Origin: Betaproteobacteria bacterium
GTDB lineage: Bacteria > Pseudomonadota > Gammaproteobacteria > Burkholderiales > Burkholderiaceae
Direction of reading: 5' to 3'
DNA: 10,268 nt
Assembly (NCBI GenBank): GCA_015654605.1
Contig: JAATGO010000162.1
Coordinates: 1-10,268 of the forward strand
The position numbers and the translations under genes are program-made. The notes beneath the pieces were generated by a model. The model saw only the letters and a program-made list of their open reading frames with translations, was not told where the DNA came from and ran no database searches. This document shows positions 1 through 7,135 of the stretch, piece after piece. Within the stretch, counting starts at the first letter, position 1. Each line of letters begins with the position of its first letter.

Positions 1-372
1 ACAAACAATAATTTGTTTATATTGGATGAGTCGACTGTGATCACGTATAACAGCATTACGCTCTGGTTTAAATGATTCTACACGCGATTTTAGCCAGTGT
101 ACTTTTTTTGGTATGACTGATGCCATGCTACGTACCGTATCCTCTGTCGAGAAGATACCACCGCCGACCATAGTCCAGCCTGGCTGGTAGTAATGGACAT
201 CGGCAGGTTCGATAATGGCGATGTCTAAATCTGCACATCGCTTCAATAAACTGGATGCCACAGCTATGCCTGCCGCACCTCCACCAACGATGACAATGTC
301 GTGTGTGGCTTCACCAATACTGATTGGTGATGAGAGAGGCATACAGTGATTAGGGATAGAAGATGTATTCAT
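1..372 (-). CDS. Sulfide:quinone oxidoreductase-like FAD flavoprotein (N-terminal part, cut by window edge)
   Basis: Only the first 124 codons lie in the window; the gene continues beyond position 1. After a leader of about 20 residues there is a Rossmann dinucleotide-binding segment reading DIVIVGGGAAGIAVASSLL (GxGxxG-type) and then an acidic strand end (IAIIEPAD). The following HYYQPGWTMVGGGIF is the segment typical of sulfide:quinone oxidoreductases of the bacterial/mitochondrial SQRDL-like group. These enzymes oxidise sulfide at the membrane, pass electrons to quinone and leave a persulfide. ATG at 372 is preceded by GGAG eight bases upstream. The gene lies 85 bases downstream of a persulfide dioxygenase reading frame on the same strand, which fits the SQR plus persulfide-dioxygenase pathway. 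The catalytic cysteines lie outside the window, so SQR is inferred from the N-terminus and the neighbour; another pyridine-nucleotide-disulfide oxidoreductase remains possible. Confidence 0.8.
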   Translation of the reverse strand, partial: MNTSSIPNHCMPLSSPISIGEATHDIVIVGGGAAGIAVASSLLKRCADLDIAIIEPADVHYYQPGWTMVGGGIFSTEDTVRSMASVIPKKVHWLKSRVESFKPERNAVIRDHSRLIQYKQIIVC

Positions 373-401
373 GAGGGTGTCTCCATGGAATGATTAAAAG
401 T

Positions 402-423
402 AGATGTCACGAAAAGATGTCAC
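402..423. repeat. Direct repeat AGATGTCAC x2, 13-bp period
   Basis: AGATGTCAC occurs at 402-410 and again at 415-423, separated by GAAA, in the 85-base gap between the dioxygenase and the SQR-like gene. It could be a regulator site or chance; no regulator gene for it is visible in the window. Confidence 0.4.
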
Positions 424-457
424 TGCACAATGAGGAGCTTGAGAAACTTGAGGGATC

Positions 458-1345
458 TCAGAATACGTTAATTGGAATTTTTAGATAATGTATATTGTTG
501 TCTTCCGGCGTCGGCAGATGGCCAGCACGCATATTAACCTGTACTGCTGGTAGTATTAACTCAGGTGTGTCTAGTGTAGAATCACGTGCTATCCGCATGG
601 CAACGAAGGCTTCTTCTGTAATGCCTTCATGTATGTGGATGTTGTGTTTACGTTCTTGTTAGACAGTGCTGACGAATTGGATTTCACGAGTATTGGGCGG
701 GTAGTCATGACACATGTAGAGCCGCGTTTGTGGTGGCAGACTGAGTATTTTATGAATGGAATGGTACAAAGTGTGTGCATCGCCACCGGGGAAATCACAG
801 CGTGCTGTTCCATAGTCGGGCATAAATAAGGTGTCGCCTACAAATGCTGCCATCGAGATGCCATCATTGACCAGATAGGTCATACAGGCGGGTGTATGGC
901 CAGGAGTGTGCATGGCAGTGATATGCAGTGTGCCAATGGTGAATTCTTCTCCATCGACAAACAGATGATCAAACTGGCTGCCATCCTGCGCAAAGTCACT
1001 ACCAGTATTAAATAATTTTCCAAAAACATGCTGCACTTCGGTAATGTGGTTGCCAATGCCTAACTTACCACCAAATAGACCTTGTAGATAAGGGGCTGCA
1101 GAAAGATGATCTGCATGGACATGGCTTTCCAAGAGCCACTCTACCGTAGCGTGATGTTCACGTACACGGGCAGCTAATCGATCTGCATTACCAGTGGTCG
1201 TTTTTCCTGATTTGGAATCGTAATCCAGTACAGTGTCAATCAATGCACATTGTTGACTAGCCGTATCCATAATGAGGTAACTAATGGTTCCTGTTGCAAT
1301 GTCATGTAAGCCTTCGATGTGCATTGGGCTTGGGATATGGTCCAT
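458..1345 (-). pseudogene. ETHE1-like persulfide dioxygenase (MBL fold) interrupted by an in-frame TAA
   Basis: The metallo-beta-lactamase-fold persulfide dioxygenase family uses one iron to oxidise glutathione persulfide to sulfite, downstream of SQR. The frame opens at ATG 1345 (purine-rich AAGAGAGA just upstream) and runs 228 codons to TAA at 659-661. It then continues in the same frame without another stop for 66 codons to TGA at 458-460. The first part holds HVHADH (75-80), His150 in HTPGH, Asp171 in GDTLF, the GTARCDFPGGD segment (179-189) typical of persulfide dioxygenases, and His213. The downstream 66 codons still read like the family C-terminus (EEAFVAMRIARDSTLD, VQVNMRAGHLP, YLKIP), and the full 295 positions match the usual length of this subgroup as I remember it. 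The TAA is one base from CAA, GAA or AAA. It may be a recent nonsense mutation, a sequencing error or, less likely, readthrough. All metal ligands precede the stop, so a truncated active protein cannot be excluded. Confidence 0.8.
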
Positions 1346-1543
1346 GAATCTCTCTTAAAAGAATGCCGTCCTGGGAAGCGGCAGAGATGCATAGTGTGCG
1401 CCAGAATATATCTGAGAGCAACATTGCCAAATTATTAACGGAGGGAAAAAGGGTATTTATTGCCTGTTATTGATAATTTTTTGATGGGATGCCTAAGCAT
1501 CACCGTGGTAGAGAAAAGCATGTTTCGTCAGTGTTTTATTGTT

Positions 1544-1566
1544 GGCCGTGTGGTGATCACACGGCC
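1544..1566 (-). terminator. Hairpin just after the ABC ATPase gene (terminator or 3'-end stabiliser)
   Basis: GGCCGTGTG (1544-1552) and CACACGGCC (1558-1566) form a perfect 9-bp stem with a 5-base loop, four bases past the ATPase stop codon. On the minus strand it is followed by AACAATAAAAC, not a run of T, so it is not a classical intrinsic terminator. It may mark the transcript end in a Rho-dependent way or protect the 3' end. Confidence 0.55.
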
Positions 1567-1570
1567 CAGG

Positions 1571-2302
1571 TTAGATTGGCGTCATTCCAATAAATTGACG
1601 TAACTCTGGAGTACGAGGGTTACTAAAAATTTCCTCCGGGGCTCCTATTTCATGAATTTTTCCCTGGTGCATGAACACGACACGATCACAAACTTCACGA
1701 GCAAAGCGCATTTCGTGCGTGACCATGAGTAGAGTCATCCCTTCATCGGCCAAGCTATGGACAACGCTGAGTACTTCATTGACCAGTTCAGGATCCAAGG
1801 CTGATGTGATTTCATCACAGAGTAGTGCCTGGGGTTGCATCGCTAGTGCACGTGCAATCGCGACACGTTGTTGTTGCCCACCCGATAATTGATCAGGAAA
1901 ACTATCAAATTTCTGAAGCAGGCCAACACGCTCCAGATTTTTCCTGGCCAATTCCTGAGCATCTTTTTCTGAAACGCCTTTGACGATCATGGGTGAAAGC
2001 ATGACATTACGCCCCACAGATAAATGAGGAAATAGATTGAACTGCTGAAAAATCATTCCTAATTTCAGACGCAGCTTACGTAGTTCAATCTCACTAGTCC
2101 CGAGATAAGCACCAGCGACGTTGATGGTACCCTCATCGATTGTTTCCAATCCATTGATGCAACGTAGTAGTGTGCTTTTTCCTGAGCCACTTTTCCCGAT
2201 GATGGCAATGACTTCTCCAGCTTCGACATCAAGGCGAATGCCTTTAAGGACTTCGTTGTCGCCAAAGCAGTTTTTGACATTATCAATGGTGACGAGCGAC
2301 AT
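1571..2302 (-). CDS. Polar amino acid ABC transporter ATPase (GlnQ/HisP family)
   Basis: This is the nucleotide-binding subunit that powers import through the two adjacent permeases; it sits on the cytoplasmic face of the inner membrane. All ABC elements are present in its 243 residues: Walker A GKSGSGKS (36-43), Q-loop near 86-87, signature LSGGQQQR (139-146), Walker B ending LLCDE (160-164), D-loop SALD (167-170) and the H-loop His196. Length and the THEM motif fit the GlnQ/HisP group. The Walker B region reads CDEITSALD where many relatives have FDEPTSALD, a common variant. The start at 2302 lies inside the end of the preceding permease gene (20-base overlap) and has AAGGA seven bases upstream, so the two are probably translationally coupled. 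It is the last gene of the gntR-led operon. The sequence does not reveal the substrate. Confidence 0.93.
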   Translation of the reverse strand: MSLVTIDNVKNCFGDNEVLKGIRLDVEAGEVIAIIGKSGSGKSTLLRCINGLETIDEGTINVAGAYLGTSEIELRKLRLKLGMIFQQFNLFPHLSVGRNVMLSPMIVKGVSEKDAQELARKNLERVGLLQKFDSFPDQLSGGQQQRVAIARALAMQPQALLCDEITSALDPELVNEVLSVVHSLADEGMTLLMVTHEMRFAREVCDRVVFMHQGKIHEIGAPEEIFSNPRTPELRQFIGMTPI

Positions 2303-2939
2303 TGAATTTCCTTTCCAGAAATTGACTGTATTTTGATAAAGGCCAGCACATGATAAAGTAAAATAACCCGACTATCGCGAATACAGTGAAGGGCATGAAG
2401 GTGGCGTTGGTAATGATGGTGCCGGCTTTGGATAATTCCACGAAACCAATAATAGATGTGACTGCCGTGCCTTTGATAATTTGTACACCGAAGCCGACAG
2501 TGGGCGGGATCGAAATACGAAAGGCTTGTGGTAGGATGATATAACGCATCTGCTGCAGATAGCTCATGGAAAGGACGGTGGATGCTTCCCATTGACCACG
2601 AGGAATAGCTTCTACGCAGCCACGCCATATTTCCGCTAAAAATGATGCGCTCCAAAGGGTGAGTGCCAGTCCGGCTGCAAGCCATGCAGGTACCTCTAGA
2701 CCAGATAAGGCAAGGCCGAAAAAAATCAGGAACAGTTGCATTAGCAAAGGTGTCCCCTGGAAGATTTCAATATACAACTTAGCGGCTTCGCGTAATATTC
2801 GTTTTTTTGATGTGCGAGCGAATAATATGAGTAGACCGACACTACTACCAAGAATAAAAGCAGTAAGCGACATGACGATGGTCCATCGTACGGCTAATAA
2901 TAAATTACGGATGATGTCCCAGAGGGAAAACGTGATCAT
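2283..2939 (-). CDS. Amino acid ABC transporter permease (HisM/GlnP type), second permease
   Basis: This 218-residue inner-membrane protein has the BPD_transp_1 / HisMQ-GlnP layout. Hydrophobic segments lie near residues 15-42, 60-80, 84-105, 150-168 and 182-202. The family segment YIEIFQGTPLLMQLFLIFFG (56-75) is clear, and the EAA loop that docks on the ATPase runs from about 118 to 140 (EASTVLSMSYLQQMRYIILP). It overlaps the upstream permease by four bases (ATGA at 2936-2939) and has AGGAG seven bases before its ATG, a typical coupled junction. It probably forms a heterodimer with the upstream permease. The C-terminus is short and basic (KFNVARHH). Relatives transport glutamine, histidine, lysine/arginine or other polar solutes, so specificity is open. 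Confidence 0.9.
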   Translation of the reverse strand: MITFSLWDIIRNLLLAVRWTIVMSLTAFILGSSVGLLILFARTSKKRILREAAKLYIEIFQGTPLLMQLFLIFFGLALSGLEVPAWLAAGLALTLWSASFLAEIWRGCVEAIPRGQWEASTVLSMSYLQQMRYIILPQAFRISIPPTVGFGVQIIKGTAVTSIIGFVELSKAGTIITNATFMPFTVFAIVGLFYFIMCWPLSKYSQFLERKFNVARHH

Positions 2940-3607
2940 GCTGGTCTCCTGGCAGTAATGTAGCGTTCCCCGATGATGCGCAATAGCTGGCGCAGTAATA
3001 TTGCTAAGAGTAGATAGATGGCAGTAGCGATAAAGTACGCTTCAAATGCTCGGAAATTTCTACCTTGGATAAAGTTGGCGGCAAACGATAATTCTTCTAC
3101 TGCAATCTGCGAGCAGACAGCCGAGCCCAACATTACAATGATGATTTGACTGGATAGCGCAGGCCAGATTTTTTGCATGGCTGGACGCAGGATGATGTGG
3201 CGGAATATTTGCAGACGTGTCATCGACAGACTTAATGCAGCTTCAATTTGTCCCCGATGAATGGCATTAATACCGGCACGGATGATTTCTGTGCTGTAAG
3301 CACCAAGATTGATCACCATGGTTAATATCGCGGCCTGCATTTCAGTAATATGAATGCCGATGCTGGGTAGACCAAAAAAAATGAAGAAGAGCTGGATCAG
3401 AAATGGTGTATTGCGTATAAGTTCAACATAGCCACCCATCAGGTATTTTAGCCAGAGCGGTCCTTGGGTGCGTGCCCAGGCACAAAAAATGCCGACGGCA
3501 ATACCAATGACGCCACCAATAGCAATGAGTTCTATTGTGATCAGTACACCTTTGACGAGGACATTGGTGTAGTCAAACGTTGCCAGAAAATCAAAATGGT
3601 AAGCCAT
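2936..3607 (-). CDS. Amino acid ABC transporter permease (HisQ/GlnP type), first permease
   Basis: This 223-residue integral membrane protein of the HisMQ family forms the translocation pore with the next gene. The signature YVELIRNTPFLIQLFFIFFG (60-79) and the EAA loop (122-141, EAALSLSMTRLQIFRHIILR) are clear. Hydrophobic segments lie near residues 20-45, 65-82, 90-112, 150-170 and 188-208. The ATG at 3607 is the first start after an in-frame TGA, but its ribosome site is weak (GAAAAAA only). A 148-base gap with a stem-loop separates it from the binding-protein gene, unlike the overlapping junctions elsewhere in the operon. This suggests the permeases are made at a lower level than the binding protein. 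Confidence 0.9.
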   Translation of the reverse strand: MAYHFDFLATFDYTNVLVKGVLITIELIAIGGVIGIAVGIFCAWARTQGPLWLKYLMGGYVELIRNTPFLIQLFFIFFGLPSIGIHITEMQAAILTMVINLGAYSTEIIRAGINAIHRGQIEAALSLSMTRLQIFRHIILRPAMQKIWPALSSQIIIVMLGSAVCSQIAVEELSFAANFIQGRNFRAFEAYFIATAIYLLLAILLRQLLRIIGERYITARRPA

Positions 3608-3681
3608 GTTTTTTCAATGTAGTTATGGGTAGAAATAACGTATGGTGCATCCGATACCGAAAACGTGTTAAACATTCTGTT

Positions 3682-3735
3682 TGTTCGGAAGATAGAGCTC
3701 GATACTGATTGCGTATGAGCGGATCGTTCCGAACA
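3682..3735 (-). promoter_or_regulatory. Intercistronic stem-loop between binding protein and permease genes
   Basis: TGTTCGGAA (3682-3690) pairs with TTCCGAACA (3727-3735). Inside it, GCTC-G-ATAC (3697-3705) pairs with GTAT-GAGC (3713-3720) leaving one bulged G and a 7-base loop, so most of the 54 bases can fold. No T-run follows on the minus strand. In other binding-protein-dependent operons such structures partly stop transcription or stabilise the upstream mRNA so the periplasmic protein is made in excess; that role is inferred here. Confidence 0.6.
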
Positions 3736-3755
3736 GGTATGAATTAATTTTGTGA

Positions 3756-4538
3756 TTACATATTTGCAGGTAATGGCAAGCCCAGCCATTTGAGACTTAA
3801 GGCATTGAGGGTACCGTCACTTTTGACTTGTGCAAGGATAGCGTTGACTTTGTCTTGCAGATTCTTTTCATCTTTATTTAAGCCGATAACGCATGGAGAA
3901 TCCTTGATCAGAAATTTAGTTTCTGGTTTTTTGGGTGGATTCTTCGCGATGATTGCAGCTGCAACGACATTTCCTGTGGCAACAAGTTGTACCTGATTGG
4001 AAAGAAATGCACTGATGGTGCCATTATTATCTTCATAACGCTTGATGGTAGCGTCGGTAGGAGCAATTTTTGAGAGTTCCAGGTCTTCTATGGAGCCACG
4101 GGTGACGCCGATTGTTTTGCCTGATAAATCAGTAGGGCCACTGACTTTAAGTTCGGCAGGGCCAAAGACACCATTGAAAAACGGCGCGTAAGCAGCGCTA
4201 AAGTCGATCACCTTTTCGCGCTCCGCATTTTTACCCATGCTGGAGATGACTAGGTCGACTTTTTTAGTTTGCAGATATGGTATGCGGTTAGCACTGGTGA
4301 CAGGAACCAGTTCAATGTTGACCCCCATTTTTTTCGCGATGAGCTTGGCAACGTCGATATCAAGACCTTGAGGATGGAGATCTGTGCTAACAGACCCAAA
4401 GGGAGGAAAGTCTTGTGGGACTGCGACACGTAGCACTCCTTTTTTCTGAATGTCAGCGAGTGCGTCGGCGCGTGCAGTAGTGCTACCAATGAGCATGGCT
4501 CCAGTGATGAAGCAGAGTAAAATTTTTGCGAGTTTCAT
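3756..4538 (-). CDS. Periplasmic amino-acid-type substrate-binding protein (SBP_bac_3 family)
   Basis: This 260-residue precursor captures the solute in the periplasm and delivers it to the two permeases. A signal peptide ([18 protein letters not shown]) with probable cleavage after ARA, before DALAD (about residue 24), is visible. The mature part follows the family-3 pattern: LRVAVPQDFPPFG (36-48), GLDIDVAKLIAKKMG (58-72), NRIPYLQTKKVDLVISSM (84-101), a hinge near KTIGVTRGS (141-149), YEDNNGTISAFLSNQVQLVA (168-187), and a C-terminal KSDGTLNALSLKWLG (239-253). Arg85 and Asp170 sit where family members hold the amino acid carboxyl and amino groups, suggesting an alpha-amino-acid-like ligand, but this is by position only. 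Its ATG overlaps the end of the regulator gene (ATGA, 4535-4538) with GGAGA just upstream, so it is cotranscribed with the regulator. Confidence 0.92.
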   Translation of the reverse strand: MKLAKILLCFITGAMLIGSTTARADALADIQKKGVLRVAVPQDFPPFGSVSTDLHPQGLDIDVAKLIAKKMGVNIELVPVTSANRIPYLQTKKVDLVISSMGKNAEREKVIDFSAAYAPFFNGVFGPAELKVSGPTDLSGKTIGVTRGSIEDLELSKIAPTDATIKRYEDNNGTISAFLSNQVQLVATGNVVAAAIIAKNPPKKPETKFLIKDSPCVIGLNKDEKNLQDKVNAILAQVKSDGTLNALSLKWLGLPLPANM

Positions 4539-5338
4539 GAGGATTCTCCAGGTGTTGTAGTCGAGGATGGGTGTTGTACAGCTGTTGCTGGATGGGTGTT
4601 GCTGTCTTGATGAGATTTTTTTCTGGTATTGACTGGTTTAGGATTGCTGGCCGCTGATACGGGTGTCAGTGCCAAACGCAGAGGAGCGAGCGGATCGTCT
4701 GCGCTATTTTTTTTCAGTCCGGATTCTACATGTTGCAAATGTGCATGCATGCATTTTTCTGCTAGATGAAAATTTCCAGATTCCAGTGCTGACACAATCG
4801 TGATGTGTTCACTGCAAGATTCTTCTGCTTGTTCCGAAGATTGATGCAGCATGGCGGTTAACGTGGTACGTGCGGTCAGATCGCGCAGGGTATCTGACAA
4901 TAGTGCGTTTCCCAGGCATTCACACAAGCATACATGGAAATCTCCTAATAAATAGCTGCGTGCGCCAGTGTCATTTCCAAGTATAGCGGCCTGTTCGCGT
5001 GCAATATGTTGCTGTAAACGTTGGATGGCTGATGGTGCAATAGGACGCGCTTGCCGTAACAGGCCTAGTTCAATGATTCGTCGCGCTTCAAAAGCTTCAC
5101 GTGCATCATTGGGGGTGGGTTGTATGACGAACCAACCACGTCTGGCACGCACGGTGACAATTCCTTGGGTAACCATACGCGTGAGTGCTTCCCGGATTAG
5201 GGTTCGGCTAACGTGAAATAGTTCGGATAATTGTTGTTCCACCAGCCGTGTGCCGGGAGGAAGTTGTTTTGCCAATACAGATTCCATGATGCGGTTCGCA
5301 ATCTTTATGGAGGATTTGATGGGTAGGGTATCTTGCAT
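4535..5338 (-). CDS. GntR-family transcriptional regulator with FCD ligand domain
   Basis: The probable local repressor has 267 residues. Residues about 5-75 form the winged helix-turn-helix: [20 protein letters not shown], then [20 protein letters not shown] (33-52), then a wing ending [11 protein letters not shown]. Residues 80-205 form the all-helical FCD domain; Asp134, His135, His178 and His200 fall where FCD proteins bind a metal near the ligand. The last 55-60 residues are a Ser/Thr/Pro/Lys-rich tail absent from most relatives. The frame stays open up to an ATG at 5464, but that would translate straight through the 38-bp palindrome and give a Cys-rich N-terminus unlike the family, so I chose the ATG at 5338, which directly precedes the family-like sequence. 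Its Shine-Dalgarno is poor. It heads the transporter operon, overlaps the next gene by four bases, and the palindrome 17 bases before its start implies autoregulation. Confidence 0.88.
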   Translation of the reverse strand: MQDTLPIKSSIKIANRIMESVLAKQLPPGTRLVEQQLSELFHVSRTLIREALTRMVTQGIVTVRARRGWFVIQPTPNDAREAFEARRIIELGLLRQARPIAPSAIQRLQQHIAREQAAILGNDTGARSYLLGDFHVCLCECLGNALLSDTLRDLTARTTLTAMLHQSSEQAEESCSEHITIVSALESGNFHLAEKCMHAHLQHVESGLKKNSADDPLAPLRLALTPVSAASNPKPVNTRKKSHQDSNTHPATAVQHPSSTTTPGESS

Positions 5339-5354
5339 ACAGGATAATAAGCAA

Positions 5355-5392
5355 CAAGTATGCCACTGTTGTATACAACAGTGGCATACTTG
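5355..5392. promoter_or_regulatory. Perfect 38-bp palindromic operator in the gntR/hyi divergent region
   Basis: The half CAAGTATGCCACTGTTGTA (5355-5373) is exactly repeated as its reverse complement at 5374-5392, with no spacer. The centre TTGTATACAA matches the short symmetric sites recognised by GntR/FCD regulators in general form. It lies 17 bases before the regulator start and 109 bases before the isomerase start, so one bound dimer could repress both directions. Its length, beyond one usual dimer footprint, suggests two overlapping half-site pairs or an RNA hairpin if transcribed. Confidence 0.85.
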
Positions 5393-5453
5393 GGATGAGA
5401 TAACGGGTGGTGGAGATGTAGTATTTCGTTTAGGATTGCTGCACTTATTTAGA

Positions 5454-5468
5454 GCGCATCTCATGCGC
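5454..5468 (+). repeat. Small inverted repeat GCGCAT-CTC-ATGCGC in the isomerase leader
   Basis: Six-base arms with a 3-base spacer lie 33 bases before the GTG start of the isomerase and include an in-frame ATG (5463). It could form a small mRNA hairpin; no function is evident. Confidence 0.4.
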
Positions 5469-5489
5469 GTAATAATTGTGCGAGATTTT

Positions 5490-5504
5490 AGGGGAACTGG
5501 AGTG
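5490..5504 (+). promoter_or_regulatory. Ribosome binding site that sets the GTG start of the isomerase
   Basis: AGGGGA (5490-5495) lies six bases before GTG 5502. It is the only good Shine-Dalgarno in front of this frame and coincides with the point where similarity to the isomerase family begins, so it outweighs the upstream ATG at 5463. Confidence 0.75.
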
Positions 5505-6308
5505 TTACGTTTTGCTGCGAATATCAGTTTGATGTATAACGAATATACATTTCTTGATCGTTTTTCGGCTGCCGCGAACGATGGGTTTAGTGGTGTGGAA
5601 TTTTTATTTCCGTACGACTACGCTGTAGAAGAAATAAAGTCACGATTGGATGCCGCAGGTTTGACGCTGGCGTTGTTCAATGCGCCAGCAGGCGACTGGA
5701 GTCGTGGCGAGCGTGGGTTGGCATCACTGCCTGGGCGCCAGGATGATTTTAAGCGTAGCATGGCACTAGCGTTAGAGTATGCCGCTGTACTAGGTAATCA
5801 AACTTTGCATGTGATGGCTGGTTTGATTGAGCCGACACAGGATCGTGCTCATCATAGGGCAGTCTATCTGGACAATTTATCTTATGCGGCACAGCAGGCG
5901 CGCTCGATTGATCTTACGCTGGTGATTGAGCCGATTAATACGCGCAATATGCCTGGTTTTTTTCTGAATCGTCAGGATGAGGCGCAATCAATTTGCGCAG
6001 AAGTGGGAGCTGATAACATCAAAGTGCAATTTGATTGCTATCACTGCCAGATTGTAGAAGGGGATGTGGCTACTAAACTGCAGCGTGATATGGCTGGAAT
6101 TGGTCATATTCAGATTGCAGGTGTGCCAGAGCGACACGAGCCAGACGCAGGGGAGTTGAATTATTCCTATTTGTTGCGATTGATTGATGCGCTAGCGTAT
6201 CGTGGCTGGATCGGTTGCGAATATATACCGGCAGGAACAACTTCAACTGGTTTAGGTTGGCTCAGAGCATTGGCAGCCTCTGGCCTGACTGAACTGCAGC
6301 CTCGATAA
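5502..6308 (+). CDS. hyi: Hydroxypyruvate isomerase / 2-oxotetronate isomerase family protein (Hyi/OtnI-like)
   Basis: A TIM-barrel sugar isomerase (AP_endonuc_2 fold) of 268 residues; relatives are about 258-262 long. Family members interconvert hydroxypyruvate and tartronate semialdehyde, or act on 2-oxo-tetronates. Metal and catalytic positions are all present: Glu143 in [16 protein letters not shown], Asp178 and His181 in [13 protein letters not shown], Gln204 in [15 protein letters not shown], and Glu240 in GCEY. The N-terminus [12 protein letters not shown] and GVEFLFPYD (31-39) are typical. The frame is open back to 5250, but the upstream part is the palindrome and the reverse of the regulator gene; GTG 5502 with AGGGGA fits best. 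It is transcribed away from the gntR-transporter operon and probably shares its operator. No glyoxylate carboligase, reductase or kinase partner is in the window, so the exact substrate is undecided. Confidence 0.88.
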   Translation: MLRFAANISLMYNEYTFLDRFSAAANDGFSGVEFLFPYDYAVEEIKSRLDAAGLTLALFNAPAGDWSRGERGLASLPGRQDDFKRSMALALEYAAVLGNQTLHVMAGLIEPTQDRAHHRAVYLDNLSYAAQQARSIDLTLVIEPINTRNMPGFFLNRQDEAQSICAEVGADNIKVQFDCYHCQIVEGDVATKLQRDMAGIGHIQIAGVPERHEPDAGELNYSYLLRLIDALAYRGWIGCEYIPAGTTSTGLGWLRALAASGLTELQPR

Positions 6309-6381
6309 CACGTTTGACATGCAGGATAAGAACTGAGGATGATTGATAGTTATTGCAGCAATGACGAATAATAATAGAGAT

Positions 6382-7062
6382 TTATACATCTGCCCATTGG
6401 CGCAATAGATTGTGATAAAGGCCTGTCAAGCCAACGATTTCTTCACAATCGCCCATTTTTTCTCTGAGTTTAAAAATGTTCTGATCTAATTCGAAGAGTA
6501 AATGGCGTTGCCAGTCATCGCGTATCATGCTCTGTGTCCAGAAAAAAGAGCAGACACGAACTCCATGTGTCACTGGCTCGACCCGATGTAGGCTGGTTGA
6601 TGGATACAGGATGAGATCACCGGCAGGAAGCTTTACTTCATGTGTGCCATAAGTATCGACGACGACGAGCTCGCCACCATCATAGCTCTCAGGGTCACAG
6701 AGGAATAAGGTAGACGATACGTCCGTACGCAAGCTGGTTGAGGTTTGCGGGATGGCACGGACAGCGCCATCGACATGAAGTCCGTAGTGTTCGCCGCCTT
6801 CATAAGCATTGAATAGTGGCGGCATGCTGCGTTTGGGTAATGTGGCTGCAAAAAATAGTGGATTATTGGCTAGGGCTTCTGAAATGATTTTCCCTAAAGC
6901 AATGCCAACTGGCGAAAATTCAGAGAGCTGTCGATTCTTTTTTACTTTGGCACCTTGCGCACCGACTGTCGCTTTGCCATCTACCCAGTCTGTCCGATCC
7001 AGTTCCTGCCGGATATGTGTTACTTGTTCGGGAGACAGAACACCTGGTATGTGTAGCATCAT
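6382..7062 (-). CDS. piuC: Fe(II)/2-oxoglutarate-dependent PKHD-type hydroxylase PiuC/YbiX
   Basis: At 226 residues it matches the length and sequence pattern of E. coli YbiX and Pseudomonas PiuC nearly end to end: [13 protein letters not shown] at the start, [18 protein letters not shown] (26-43), [20 protein letters not shown] (83-102), [14 protein letters not shown] (126-139), [20 protein letters not shown] (145-164), [11 protein letters not shown] (173-183) and YHNLLRQW at the end. The iron ligands are His96, Asp98 and His159, and Arg169 should bind 2-oxoglutarate. The family is tied to catecholate siderophore receptors and is thought to help iron release or siderophore processing; its true substrate is unsettled. 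The frame extends to an ATG at 7095 inside the terminator loop, which I rejected; ATG 7062 has GAGGAA (7073-7078) ten bases upstream. It lies downstream of the receptor, as in fiu-ybiX and piuA-piuC. Confidence 0.93.
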   Translation of the reverse strand: MMLHIPGVLSPEQVTHIRQELDRTDWVDGKATVGAQGAKVKKNRQLSEFSPVGIALGKIISEALANNPLFFAATLPKRSMPPLFNAYEGGEHYGLHVDGAVRAIPQTSTSLRTDVSSTLFLCDPESYDGGELVVVDTYGTHEVKLPAGDLILYPSTSLHRVEPVTHGVRVCSFFWTQSMIRDDWQRHLLFELDQNIFKLREKMGDCEEIVGLTGLYHNLLRQWADV

Positions 7063-7084
7063 GATAAAAACATTCCTCGAAGAA

Positions 7085-7106
7085 AAACCCCTCATGAGAG
7101 GGGTTT
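7085..7106 (-). terminator. Intrinsic terminator between siderophore receptor and piuC
   Basis: AAACCCCTC (7085-7093) and GAGGGGTTT (7098-7106) form a 9-bp GC-rich stem with a 4-base loop. On the minus strand the stem runs into TTTTTCTTC, a good U-tract. It lies 70 bases past the receptor stop and ends about seven bases before the piuC ribosome site, so receptor transcripts should mostly end here and piuC would depend on readthrough or another signal. Confidence 0.85.
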
Positions 7107-7135
7107 GTTGATCCTGCTGATTCTGCTGCGACAGC

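Noticed and set aside
589..813. 74-residue minus-strand frame at the end of the dioxygenase
   Set aside because: It is out of frame with the dioxygenase; the true continuation after the TAA is in the dioxygenase frame itself.
1346..1543. Small gene or clear promoter upstream of the dioxygenase
   Set aside because: A 28-codon minus-strand frame has no ribosome site or recognisable sequence, and TTGGCA/TATATT-like hexamers there have poor spacing.
2065..2685. 206-residue minus-strand frame across the permease and ATPase genes
   Set aside because: It is an out-of-frame shadow of two well-supported transporter genes and has no domain.
5339..5464. N-terminal extension of the GntR regulator to ATG 5464
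   Set aside because: It would translate through the 38-bp palindrome and gives a Cys-rich segment not found in the family; the family-like sequence starts just after ATG 5338.
5250..5501. Upstream extension of the isomerase frame, including ATG 5250 and ATG 5463
   Set aside because: The region overlaps the regulator gene and the operator in reverse; family similarity and a good Shine-Dalgarno both begin at GTG 5502.
6309..6381. Bidirectional terminator between the convergent isomerase and piuC genes
   Set aside because: Only a tiny ATTGC-A-GCAAT palindrome is visible, with no stable stem or T-run.
7063..7095. Start of piuC at ATG 7095
   Set aside because: This ATG is in the loop of the terminator and adds 11 residues absent from PiuC/YbiX; ATG 7062 has GAGGAA upstream.
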